Assembly: GCA_039800165.1 (NCBI GenBank)
Contig: JBDLRH010000037.1
Coordinates: 1 to 64,000 of the forward strand
Length of the DNA stretch: 64,000 nucleotides
From: JBDLRH01 sp039800165
GTDB taxonomy: Bacteria > Pseudomonadota > Gammaproteobacteria > Burkholderiales > Burkholderiaceae_C
Direction of reading: 5' to 3'
The notes under the pieces were generated by a model, which made no database searches, was not told the origin of the DNA, and saw only the letters and a list, made by a program, of their open reading frames with translations. Position 1 is the stretch's first letter. Every line of letters begins with the position of its first letter. The translations under genes were made by a program, and so were the position numbers. Shown here one piece after another: positions 36,740-44,935 of this stretch.

Positions 36740-37485
36740 ACACGCCGCTGTTGAACCTGCAGGGCGTGTCGCGCAGCTTTGGCGGCCTGAAGGCTGTGCA
36801 GAACGTCACCTTGAGCGTGCCTCTGGGCAGCCTGACGGCGCTGATCGGCCCCAACGGAGCAGGCAAGACCACGCTGTTCGCCTTGATGTCGGGCTTTCTG
36901 GTGCCGGACGCAGGCCGTGTGGAGTTTGATGGCGCCGACATCACCGGCCGGCCGCCGCACCTCAATGCGCTTGCCGGCATGGCGCGCACCTTCCAGATCG
37001 TGCAGCCGTTTGCAGCGCAGACGGTGCGCGAGAACATTGCCGTTGGCGCGCACCTGCGCGAGCCGAAGCGCAGCCGCGCGCTGGACGCGGCCGATGCGGT
37101 GGCGCAGCGCGTGGGCCTGGCGGCACAACTCGACAAGCCGGCCGCGGACCTGACCGTGGCCGGGCGCAAGCGGCTGGAGCTGGCGCGGGCGCTCGCCACG
37201 CAGCCGAAGCTGCTGCTGCTCGACGAGGTGCTGGCCGGCCTGAACCCGCAGGAGATCGCCGAGATGATTCCGGTGGTGCGCGCGATCGCCGACGGCGGCG
37301 TGACCGTGCTGATGATCGAGCATGTGATGCAGGCGGTGATGAATCTGGCCGAGCAGGTGTGGGTGCTGGCGCAGGGCGAGCTGATCGCGCATGGCACACC
37401 GGCGCAAGTGACCTCCAACGAACGCGTGATCGAGGCCTACCTCGGCCACGGCACCGCAGCGCGCCTGCGCGGGGGCGCGACATGA
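36736..37485 (+). CDS. livG: ABC importer ATPase, LivG type
   Basis: A 249-residue ATP-binding subunit. Walker A is GPNGAGKTT (about residues 37-45), Walker B is LLLLDEVLAGLNP and the switch His is in LMIEHVMQAVM. The signature region reads DLTVAGRKRLELARAL, a variant of the usual LSGGQ/LSYGQ, seen in a subgroup of Liv-type ATPases. The BCA_ABC_TP C-terminal stretch (TSNERVIEAYLG) is present. The start overlaps the livM stop by four bases and its own stop overlaps the livF start. Confidence 0.92.
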   Translation: MNTPLLNLQGVSRSFGGLKAVQNVTLSVPLGSLTALIGPNGAGKTTLFALMSGFLVPDAGRVEFDGADITGRPPHLNALAGMARTFQIVQPFAAQTVRENIAVGAHLREPKRSRALDAADAVAQRVGLAAQLDKPAADLTVAGRKRLELARALATQPKLLLLDEVLAGLNPQEIAEMIPVVRAIADGGVTVLMIEHVMQAVMNLAEQVWVLAQGELIAHGTPAQVTSNERVIEAYLGHGTAARLRGGAT

Positions 37486-38195
37486 CGACACCGCTGCTGG
37501 AAGTGGCCGGCCTGCGCGGCGGCTATGGCGCGGTGGAGGTGCTGCGTGGCGTGGACCTGCAGGTGCAGCATGGCGAGATCGTCGCGCTGCTGGGCAGCAA
37601 CGGCGCGGGCAAGTCCACCCTCAACAATGTGCTGAGCGGCATCTACCCGGCGTGGGCCGGCACGGTGCGCTTTGACGGGCAGGACCTGAGCGGCGCGCAT
37701 TACCGGCGCGTGGTGCAGGCCGGGCTGATCCAGGTGCCCGAGGGTCGCAAGATCTTTCCCAACCTGTCGGTGCTCGAGAATCTGGAGCTCGGCTCCTTCA
37801 CCCGCGCCCGCGAGCGGAGACAGCAGAACCTCGAGCGCGTGCTCGACACCTTTCCCCGCTTGCGCGAGCGCCTGTCGCAATTCGCCGGCACGATGAGTGG
37901 CGGCGAGCAACAGATGCTGGCCATCGGCCGCGGCCTGATGGCCGAGCCGCGGCTGCTGATCCTGGACGAGCCCTCGCTCGGCCTGTCGCCGCTGCTGGTG
38001 GACGAGATGTTCGCGCTGATCGGCCGGCTGCATGCGCAGGGCCTGTCGGTGCTGCTGGTCGAGCAGAACGTTGCGCAGTCGCTGGACATCGCGCAGCGCG
38101 CCTATGTGCTGGAAAACGGCGAGGTGCGCTTTCACGGCACCAGCGCCGAATTGCTGGCGAGCGATGCGCTGCGTCGCGCCTATCTGGGTGTCTGA
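37482..38195 (+). CDS. livF: ABC importer ATPase, LivF type
   Basis: A 237-residue ATP-binding subunit. Walker A is GSNGAGKST, the signature is MSGGEQQMLAIGRGLM, Walker B is LLILDEPSLGLSP and the switch His position is replaced by Gln in LLVEQNVAQSL, which is normal for LivF. IQVPEGRKIFPNLSV is the LivF-specific Q-loop region. It is the last importer gene; the Bug-type binding protein starts 13 bases downstream with a GAGGAGAAG ribosome-binding site. Confidence 0.93.
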   Translation: MTTPLLEVAGLRGGYGAVEVLRGVDLQVQHGEIVALLGSNGAGKSTLNNVLSGIYPAWAGTVRFDGQDLSGAHYRRVVQAGLIQVPEGRKIFPNLSVLENLELGSFTRARERRQQNLERVLDTFPRLRERLSQFAGTMSGGEQQMLAIGRGLMAEPRLLILDEPSLGLSPLLVDEMFALIGRLHAQGLSVLLVEQNVAQSLDIAQRAYVLENGEVRFHGTSAELLASDALRRAYLGV

Positions 38196-38208
38196 GGAGA
38201 AGCACAGG

Positions 38209-39270
38209 ATGAACCGCAAGCTCCGTACGATGATCGGCACACACGCGTTGGCCCAGCCGCCCGCCGCACGGCGTCGTGCGCTGCTGCAGCTGGCCGCACT
38301 GGGCGTGGTGGCCCCGGCATCGGTGGCATGGCCGGATGCCGCCCGTGCACAAGCTCCGGCAGGTGCTGCAGGCGCACCGGGCGGCGGCACACCGATCCGC
38401 ATCCTGGTGGGCGCGTCGGCCGGCGGCAGCACCGACACGCTGGCGCGTACCCTGGCCGGCGAGATGGGGCGGTTGCTGGGCCGCCAGGTCATCGTCGAAA
38501 ACCGCGCGGGTGCGGGCGGCAATCTCGCGGCCGATGCGGTGGCCAAGGCCGCGCCCGACGGCAACACGCTGCTGATGAGCTTCACCAGCCATGCGATCAA
38601 TGCCTCGCTGTACCCGTCGCTGCCCTTCGACCCGGTGCGCGACTTCACCGCACTGACCTGCGTGGCCACCCAGCCCTCGGTGCTGGTGGCGCATCCGTCA
38701 CTGCCGGTCAAGGATGTGAAGGAGCTGGTGGCCCATGCGCGCACCCGGCCCGGCAAGCTCAACTTCGCGATCGGCGGGGTGGGCTCGTCACTGCATCTGG
38801 CGGGCGACCTGTTCAAGATGCAGTCGGGCCTGTTCATCGTCAACATTCCCTATCGCGGCACCGCGCCCGCCGTGCAGGACGTGATTGCAGGCCAGGTGGA
38901 GCTGATGTTCGCGCCGCTGGTCAACACGCAGGGCCACATCCGCGCAGGGCGCCTCAAGGCCCTGGGCGTGACCAGCGCGCAGCGGCTGCGCGCCTTCCCC
39001 GAGGTGCCTGCGATCGCCGAGGTGCTGCCGGGGTATGAGTCCAGCGCGTGGTTTGGCCTGTTCGGGCCCGCGCGCATGGATGCGGCGCTGGTCAAGCGTG
39101 TCAGCGACGCGGCGCGCCAGGCGATTGCCTCGCCGCAGGTGCGCCAGCGCATCGAGTTCGACGGCGCCACCGCGGTCGGTAACGCGCCAGACGAGTTCGG
39201 GCGCTTCGTGCAGGCCGAGATCGAACGCTGGGCCAAGGTGGTGCGCTTCTCGGGGGCCAAGCCGGAATGA
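38209..39270 (+). CDS. Bug/TctC family periplasmic solute-binding protein (orphan)
   Basis: A 353-residue periplasmic protein. After a long N-terminus with an RRRALLQLAALG signal (possibly Tat type, cleavage near AARA-Q) it shows the Bug start IRILVGASAGGSTDTLART, the segment VIVENRAGAGGNLAAD with its conserved motif, and PYRGTAPAVQDVIAGQVELM. Bug proteins usually bind carboxylates or amino acid derivatives. The tripartite tricarboxylate transporter subunits TctA and TctB are absent from the window, so it either works with a remote TctAB or senses the substrate. It overlaps the next gene by four bases. Confidence 0.88.
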   Translation: MNRKLRTMIGTHALAQPPAARRRALLQLAALGVVAPASVAWPDAARAQAPAGAAGAPGGGTPIRILVGASAGGSTDTLARTLAGEMGRLLGRQVIVENRAGAGGNLAADAVAKAAPDGNTLLMSFTSHAINASLYPSLPFDPVRDFTALTCVATQPSVLVAHPSLPVKDVKELVAHARTRPGKLNFAIGGVGSSLHLAGDLFKMQSGLFIVNIPYRGTAPAVQDVIAGQVELMFAPLVNTQGHIRAGRLKALGVTSAQRLRAFPEVPAIAEVLPGYESSAWFGLFGPARMDAALVKRVSDAARQAIASPQVRQRIEFDGATAVGNAPDEFGRFVQAEIERWAKVVRFSGAKPE

Positions 39271-40559
39271 GTGCTGCCGCTCCGTCCCGCGCGCAGTCGC
39301 TGGCCGCCAAGCTGGTGGCGCGCGCCAGCGGCCGCAGCCAGGTCACGCCCGGCGAGGTGGTGACCTGCCAGGTCGACCTGGCGATGTTCCACGACTCGTC
39401 CGGCCCGCGGCGCCTGAAGCCGATGCTGCAAGAGCTGGGGGCACAGATCTGGAACCGCGACCGGGTGGTGCTGGTGATGGATCACTACGTGCCCGAACGT
39501 GACGACGCCTCGCGCCGCATCGTGCAGATTGCACGGGACTGGGCGCGCGAGCAGCAGCTGCCGCATGTGTACGACAGCCAGGGCATCTGCCATGTGGTGC
39601 TGCCGCGCCATGGCCACCTGCGGCCCGGAATGTTCTGCGTCGGCGGCGACTCGCATTCACCCACCGGCGGCGCGTTCGGCGCCTACATGTTCGGCATCGG
39701 CAGCACCGAGATGCTGGGCGTGGTGGTCACCGGAGAGATCTGGCTGCGCGTGCCGCAGACCATCGCGATGCAGTGGCGCGGAACGCTGGCAGCCGGCGTC
39801 TGCGCCAAGGACATGATGCTTGCGATGATCGCTCGCTTCGGCATGAACGGCGCGAACTACCAGGCGGTGGAGTTCTGCGGCGAGGCGGTGCGCGCGTTGC
39901 CGATGACCGAGCGCATGACCCTGTGCAACATGAGCGCCGAACTCGGCGCGCAAACCGGGCTGGTCGCGCCCGACGAGGTGACGCGCCAGTGGTTGATGCA
40001 GACGGCGGGCGTGGCAGCGGTGAAGGATGAGGACTGGTCGCACTGGCAGTCGGATGCGGGCAGCGCGGACGTGACGTACGACTTTGACGCCGATGCGCTT
40101 TCGCCGCAGCTTGCCGCACCGCACAGCCCGGCGCGCGGCGTGCCGCTGGCCGAGCACCGCGATACCCGCATTGATGTCGCCTACATCGGTGCCTGTACTG
40201 GCGCCAAGATCGATGACTTGCGTTTTGCCGCCCAGGTGCTGCGCGGCCACCGCGTGGCCGAGGGCGTGCAGCTGATGGTGGCACCCGCCAGCCACGGCGA
40301 CCGCGACGAGGCCGAGCGCGATGGCACGCTGCAGGCGCTGCGCGATGCCGGCGCGATGCTGCTGCCCAGTGCCTGCGGTGCCTGCGCAGGCTTTGGCGAC
40401 ACGCTGGGCGAAGCCAAGACCGTGATTTCGTCCACCGCCCGCAACTTCAAGGGCCGCATGGGCCCCGCCAGCACGCAGGTGTACCTGGGCTCGCCCTACA
40501 CCGTGGCCGCTTCGGCCCTGCGCGGCCGCATCACCGACCCGCGTGAGGTGCTGGCATGA
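39267..40559 (+). CDS. Aconitase-family hydratase/dehydratase, large subunit (LeuC-like)
   Basis: A 430-residue [4Fe-4S] enzyme of the 3-isopropylmalate/homoaconitate/dimethylmalate dehydratase group. The cluster cysteines are Cys310 (YIGACTGAKIDD), Cys370 and Cys373 (SACGACAGFG). Other family motifs are GDSHSPTGGAFGAY (127-140) and TARNFKGRMG (390-399). The neighbours are catabolic rather than leuB/leuA, so leucine synthesis is unlikely; a substituted malate/maleate pair is more plausible. The start overlaps the upstream stop by four bases, and the stop overlaps the small-subunit gene by four. Confidence 0.88.
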   Translation: MSAAAPSRAQSLAAKLVARASGRSQVTPGEVVTCQVDLAMFHDSSGPRRLKPMLQELGAQIWNRDRVVLVMDHYVPERDDASRRIVQIARDWAREQQLPHVYDSQGICHVVLPRHGHLRPGMFCVGGDSHSPTGGAFGAYMFGIGSTEMLGVVVTGEIWLRVPQTIAMQWRGTLAAGVCAKDMMLAMIARFGMNGANYQAVEFCGEAVRALPMTERMTLCNMSAELGAQTGLVAPDEVTRQWLMQTAGVAAVKDEDWSHWQSDAGSADVTYDFDADALSPQLAAPHSPARGVPLAEHRDTRIDVAYIGACTGAKIDDLRFAAQVLRGHRVAEGVQLMVAPASHGDRDEAERDGTLQALRDAGAMLLPSACGACAGFGDTLGEAKTVISSTARNFKGRMGPASTQVYLGSPYTVAASALRGRITDPREVLA

Positions 40560-41065
40560 GCATGGGGGCACGTGTCTGGCATTTGGGCGCCGACATCGAC
40601 ACCGACGCCCTCGCGCCCGGCGCCTGGATGCAGCACGGCGTGGACGTGATCGCGCAGCATTGCCTGGAGAACACCTTGCCCGCCTTTGCAAGCGAGGTGA
40701 AGCCCGGCGACCTGATTGTGGCCGGCCCGAACTTCGGCATCGGTTCGTCGCGCGAGCAGGCTGCCGCTGCACTGGTGCATCTGGGGGTGGCCGCAGTGAT
40801 CGCACCGAGCTGGGGCGGGCTGTTTTTCCGCAATGCCTTCAACCTGGGCCTGCTGCTTTTGACCTGCGACGATGTGGAGGCCTTGCGTGGCCACCGCACG
40901 CTGCAGCTGGACCGCGACCGCTGCGCCCTGAGCCTGCCCGACGGCACGCCAGTGCCCCTGCATGCAGTACCCGAATTTTTGCTGGACATGGTGCGCCAGG
41001 GTGGCCTGATGGCTGCGCTGCGCGCACGACTCTCTCAACATTCCTCACTGGAGACTGCCCGATGA
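40556..41065 (+). CDS. Aconitase-family hydratase/dehydratase, small subunit (LeuD-like)
   Basis: A 169-residue swivel-domain subunit completing the active site of the LeuC-like protein. The motifs are LGADIDTDALAPG near the N-terminus and GPNFGIGSSREQAAAAL (about residues 58-74), whose Ser and Arg bind the substrate carboxylate. The length is that of the short LeuD form paired with separate large subunits (homoaconitase/dimethylmalate-type). The stop overlaps the ATG of the amidohydrolase. Confidence 0.9.
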   Translation: MSMGARVWHLGADIDTDALAPGAWMQHGVDVIAQHCLENTLPAFASEVKPGDLIVAGPNFGIGSSREQAAAALVHLGVAAVIAPSWGGLFFRNAFNLGLLLLTCDDVEALRGHRTLQLDRDRCALSLPDGTPVPLHAVPEFLLDMVRQGGLMAALRARLSQHSSLETAR

Positions 41066-42537
41066 GCACCCCCGAATTCGATCTGCTGATCAAGAACCTG
41101 CGCGTGGTGCGCCCGCATGGCAACACGGTGTTCGATGCCGACATCGCCATCAAGGACGGCAAGTTCGCCAAGGTGGCGCCCGGCATTGATGTGAAGCGTG
41201 CAAAGAAGGTGCACGACGGACGAGGCCTGCTGGCTTTTCCGGGTGTGGTCGATGCCCACATGCACAGCGGCATCTATTCGCCGCTGGCCGAAGACGCAGT
41301 GACCGAATCCAAGGCGGCGGCGATGGGCGGCGTGACGTCGAGCCTGAACTACTTCCGCACCGGCCAGTACTACCTGAACAAGGGCGGCCCGTACAAGAAG
41401 TTCTACCCCGAGGTGCTGAAGATCTCCAAGGGGCGCTTCCATGTGGATTACGGCTTTCACCTTGCGCCGATGGACCGCACCCACATCGACGAGATCCCGA
41501 TGCTGATCGACAAGCATGGTGTCTCCAGCTTCAAGATCTTCATGTTCTACGGCTCGCACGGCCTGCATGGCGCGTCGAACACGCAGAAGGACTTCCTGAT
41601 GATCGGCGAGGACGACCGCTACGACCTCGCCCACTTCGAATTCATCATGCGCGGCATCCAGGCGGCGCGTGAGCAGATGCCCGAGCGCGCGAAGCAGATC
41701 TCGTTGTCGCTGCACTGCGAGACGGCCGAGATCATGACCGCCTACACCAAGATGGTGGAAAAGGACAAATCGCTGAAAGGCCTGGCGGCCTACAGCGCGT
41801 CGCGGCCGCAGCACTCCGAAGGTCTGGCGGTGTTCATCGCAGCGTACCTGGCCAACGAGACCGCACTGCCCAACATCAACCTGCTGCACCTGAGCTCGCG
41901 CAAGGCGGTGCAGGCGGCGATGATGATGTCCGAGGTGTTCCCGCACATCGACTTCAAGCGCGAAGTGACCATCGGCCACCTGATGCTGGACATCACCAGC
42001 AAGGCGGCCGAACTGGCCAAGGTGAACCCGCCGATCCGTCCGCGCGAGGATGTGGAGTTTTTGTGGGATGCGCTGCTGCAAGGCGAACTCGACTGGGTGG
42101 TGAGCGACCATGCCTGTTGCCGCCAGGAGATGAAGATTCCACGCCACTACTTCGGCAACATCTGGATGGCCAAGAGCGGCTTTGGCGGCACCGAGTACCT
42201 GCTGCCCGCGCTGGTGAGCGAGGGTACGCGCCGCGGCATGGATTACAACCACATGGCGCGCGTGACCAGCTGGAACCCGGCACAGCGTTACGGGCTGAAC
42301 CACAAGGGCGACATCGAGATCGGCTTCGATGCGGATCTGGCGCTGGTCGACCCGGCGCGCACCTGGACCATCCGCGCCAAGAACTCGCCGTCCACCCAGG
42401 GTTACACGCCTTTTGAAGGGCTGGAGCTGTCGGCGCGGGTCGAGCAGACCTTCCTGCGCGGCCAGCAGATCTACGACAACGGCAAGGGCGTGATCGGCAA
42501 GCCGATCGGCCAGTACCTGCACCGTCCGACGGCCTGA
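41062..42537 (+). CDS. Cyclic amidohydrolase, dihydropyrimidinase/dihydroorotase-like
   Basis: A 491-residue member of the amidohydrolase superfamily with a full binuclear metal site: H66-x-H68 in VVDAHMHSG, Lys158 in SSFKIFMF (carboxylated bridging lysine), His218 (LSLHCET), His276 (NLLHLSSR) and Asp349 (VVSDHACC). The segment KVNPPIRPRED matches hydantoinase/dihydropyrimidinase enzymes. These hydrolyse cyclic amides, ureides or imides. No pyrimidine-degradation partner (dihydropyrimidine dehydrogenase, ureidopropionase) is adjacent, so the true ring is unknown. It overlaps the LeuD-like gene by four bases. Confidence 0.85.
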   Translation: MSTPEFDLLIKNLRVVRPHGNTVFDADIAIKDGKFAKVAPGIDVKRAKKVHDGRGLLAFPGVVDAHMHSGIYSPLAEDAVTESKAAAMGGVTSSLNYFRTGQYYLNKGGPYKKFYPEVLKISKGRFHVDYGFHLAPMDRTHIDEIPMLIDKHGVSSFKIFMFYGSHGLHGASNTQKDFLMIGEDDRYDLAHFEFIMRGIQAAREQMPERAKQISLSLHCETAEIMTAYTKMVEKDKSLKGLAAYSASRPQHSEGLAVFIAAYLANETALPNINLLHLSSRKAVQAAMMMSEVFPHIDFKREVTIGHLMLDITSKAAELAKVNPPIRPREDVEFLWDALLQGELDWVVSDHACCRQEMKIPRHYFGNIWMAKSGFGGTEYLLPALVSEGTRRGMDYNHMARVTSWNPAQRYGLNHKGDIEIGFDADLALVDPARTWTIRAKNSPSTQGYTPFEGLELSARVEQTFLRGQQIYDNGKGVIGKPIGQYLHRPTA

Positions 42538-42567
42538 CCCTTCTCCGCAACGGGTTGCATTCCCTCC

Positions 42568-43992
42568 ATGTCCGAACCTGTCGTCCGCCAAGGCACACCA
42601 CCCGGTGACCTGCCCGAGGTGCCGGTGGCCATCGTCGGCGCGGGCGCCTGTGGTCTGACCGCGGCGCTGCTGCTCAAGGACGCCGGCGTCGATGCAGTGC
42701 TGCTCGAGCGCGACGCCGAGCCGAGTGGCTCCACTGCGCTTTCATCCGGCTTCGTGCCTGCGCCCGGTACGCAGGTGCAGCGTGCGCGCGGCATTGACGA
42801 TTCGGTGCAGCAGTTTGCCGATGACATCCGCGCCAAGACGCACGGCACGGCCGCGCCGCATCTGGTGGAGTCCTATGCGCGTGCCATCGGCCCGGCGATC
42901 GATGCGCTGGGCGAGCGGCATGGCATCGCGTGGGAGCTGCTCGACGGCTTCCTCTACCCCGGCCACAGCGCGCTGCGCATGCATGCGGTGCCCGAGCGCA
43001 CAGGCGCGGGCCTGATGCAGCGGCTTCAGTCGGCTGCGCAGGCTGCGGGTGTGGACCTGTTGACGCAGGCGACCGTGCGTGAACTGTGGGTGGATGATGC
43101 CCGGCGCATCACCGGCCTCGGTTACGAGCGGCCCGACGGCCGCGTCGAGCATCTGCGTTGCGAGGCGCTGCTGCTGGCCTGCAACGGCTTTGGCGGCAAT
43201 GCCGCGATGGTGCGCGAACTGCTGCCCGAAATGCGCGATGCGACTTTTGGTGGCCATGTGGGCAACGACGGCAGCGCTATCGCGTGGGGCCGCGCCATCG
43301 GCGCGCGCCTGGCCGACCTGGGGGGCTATCAGGGACACGGCTCGTGGGCGGTGCCGCAGGGTGTGCTGATCTCCTGGGCGCTGATGATGGAAGGCGGCGT
43401 GCAGGTCAATGCGCGTGGCGAGCGCTTTCATGATGAGACCGGCGGCTACTCCGAAGCGTCCGTGGCGGTGCTGGCGCAGCCCGGCGGTATCGCCTGGAGC
43501 CTGATCGACGATTCGCTGCTGCCACTGGCGCAGACCTTCCCTGACTTTCGGCAGGCGCAGGCCGCAGGAGCCTGCCGCAGCGCGCCGTCGGTGAGCGAAC
43601 TGGCGCGCCTGATCGGCTGCGAGGCATCGGCGCTGCAGCGCACGCTGGACGCAGTGGCCGCAAGTGCACACGCCAGGCAACCCGACGCCTTCGGTCGCAC
43701 CTTCGCCCGCGCGCTGCAGGCTCCGTTCACCGCGATCCGCGTGACGGGTGCACTGTTCCACACGCAGGGCGGCCTCGACATCGACGCCCGGTGCCGCGTG
43801 CTGGATGCGCAGGGCCAGCCGCTGCCCAACCTGTGCGCGGCGGGCGGTGCGGCGCGCGGCGTGTCGGGCAACGCGGTGTGGGGCTACCTGTCGGGCAACG
43901 GGCTGCTGAGCGCCATCGCCGGTGGCGCCATCGCTGCGCAGACGCTGGCCGCGCTGCTGAACGCCCCCACGAAAGTCCATGCCCATGACTGA
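42568..43992 (+). CDS. FAD-dependent dehydrogenase/reductase, fumarate reductase/TcuA-like
   Basis: A 474-residue soluble flavoprotein of the fumarate reductase/KSTD/flavocytochrome family. The N-terminal dinucleotide fold is VAIVGAGACGLTAALLL (about residues 20-36), the second FAD contact is LLLACNGFGGN, and the C-terminal FAD-binding region is AAGGAARGVSG then YLSGNGLLSAIAGG. The length and lack of heme or Fe-S segments resemble tricarballylate dehydrogenase TcuA, which oxidises a substituted succinate to a cis-alkene. No export signal is seen. The lyase gene overlaps its 3' end by 14 bases. Confidence 0.8.
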   Translation: MSEPVVRQGTPPGDLPEVPVAIVGAGACGLTAALLLKDAGVDAVLLERDAEPSGSTALSSGFVPAPGTQVQRARGIDDSVQQFADDIRAKTHGTAAPHLVESYARAIGPAIDALGERHGIAWELLDGFLYPGHSALRMHAVPERTGAGLMQRLQSAAQAAGVDLLTQATVRELWVDDARRITGLGYERPDGRVEHLRCEALLLACNGFGGNAAMVRELLPEMRDATFGGHVGNDGSAIAWGRAIGARLADLGGYQGHGSWAVPQGVLISWALMMEGGVQVNARGERFHDETGGYSEASVAVLAQPGGIAWSLIDDSLLPLAQTFPDFRQAQAAGACRSAPSVSELARLIGCEASALQRTLDAVAASAHARQPDAFGRTFARALQAPFTAIRVTGALFHTQGGLDIDARCRVLDAQGQPLPNLCAAGGAARGVSGNAVWGYLSGNGLLSAIAGGAIAAQTLAALLNAPTKVHAHD

Positions 43993-44857
43993 CACCCCTC
44001 GCAACCTGCGACAGCGTCTCGCCCAGCCGCAGCCGCTGCTGGCCCCCGGCATCTACGACGCATTGACTGCGCTGATCGCCGAGCAGGCCGGCTTCGAGGC
44101 GCTGTACCTGTCGGGCGCCAGCATCGCCTACACGCGCCTGGGCCGATCGGATGTGGGCCTGACCACCGCCACCGAGGTGGCGCAGACGCTCGCACACATC
44201 ACCGACCGGGTGCGGCTGCCGGTCATCGTCGATGCCGACACCGGCTTCGGCAATGCGGTGAACACCCAGCGCACGGTGCGCGACTTCGAGCGCGCGGGTG
44301 CCGCGATGATCCAGCTGGAAGACCAGGGCTTTCCCAAGCGCTGCGGGCATCTGGACGGCAAGACGGTGGTGCCGGTGGCAGAGATGCAGGGCAAGCTGCG
44401 CGCGGCGCTCGATGCGCGGCACAGCAGCAACACGCTGATCCTCGCACGCACCGATGCGCTGGCGATCGAGGGCTTCGATGCGGCGATGGATCGTGCCGAG
44501 GCGTATCTGGAATGCGGCGTCGACGCGCTGTTCATCGAGGCGCTGCGCACGCCCGAGCAGATGGATACCGCGTGTGCGCGCTTCGCGCAGCGTGTGCCGC
44601 TTTTGGCCAACATGGTCGAGGGCGGCAAGACGCCGGTGCAGTCGGCGGCCGAGCTGGGGGCGCGCGGCTTTCGCATCGTGATCTTCCCGGGCGGCACGGC
44701 CCGCGCGGTGGCGCAGACGCTGCAGGGCTATTACGCCAGCCTGCGCGAGCACCAGACGACTGCGCCCTGGCGCGAGCGCATGCTCGACTTCGACGGCCTG
44801 AACCGGCTGTTGGGCACACCCGAATTGCTGGAATCCGCCCGCCGCTACGATGCGTAG
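43979..44857 (+). CDS. Isocitrate lyase/PEP mutase family lyase
   Basis: A 292-residue (beta/alpha)8-barrel enzyme. The Mg-binding strand VDADTGFGNA (about 84-93), LEDQGFPKRCGH with catalytic-type Cys122, and LARTDALAIEGF mark the C-C lyase branch (methylisocitrate lyase, 2,3-dimethylmalate lyase) rather than PEP mutase. No prpC or prpD is nearby, so a standard methylcitrate cycle role is unlikely. A second ATG at 43985 is an alternative start. Last gene of the catabolic cluster. Confidence 0.88.
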   Translation: MPMTDTPRNLRQRLAQPQPLLAPGIYDALTALIAEQAGFEALYLSGASIAYTRLGRSDVGLTTATEVAQTLAHITDRVRLPVIVDADTGFGNAVNTQRTVRDFERAGAAMIQLEDQGFPKRCGHLDGKTVVPVAEMQGKLRAALDARHSSNTLILARTDALAIEGFDAAMDRAEAYLECGVDALFIEALRTPEQMDTACARFAQRVPLLANMVEGGKTPVQSAAELGARGFRIVIFPGGTARAVAQTLQGYYASLREHQTTAPWRERMLDFDGLNRLLGTPELLESARRYDA

Positions 44858-44935
44858 TGAGTCAGCGCCGTGGTGGCGCTGCGCAGGGCGCGTCACGCCG
44901 GGTGAGGCGCCTGACCATTGAGCGGGAGTCGTTGC

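Noticed and set aside
39267..41065. Leucine biosynthesis leuCD
   Set aside because: No leuA or leuB, short subunits, and catabolic neighbours on both sides.
43979..44857. Methylisocitrate lyase (prpB) of the methylcitrate cycle
   Set aside because: No prpC, prpD or acnD adjoin, and the gene is locked into the catabolic cluster; the family is right but this name is not supported.
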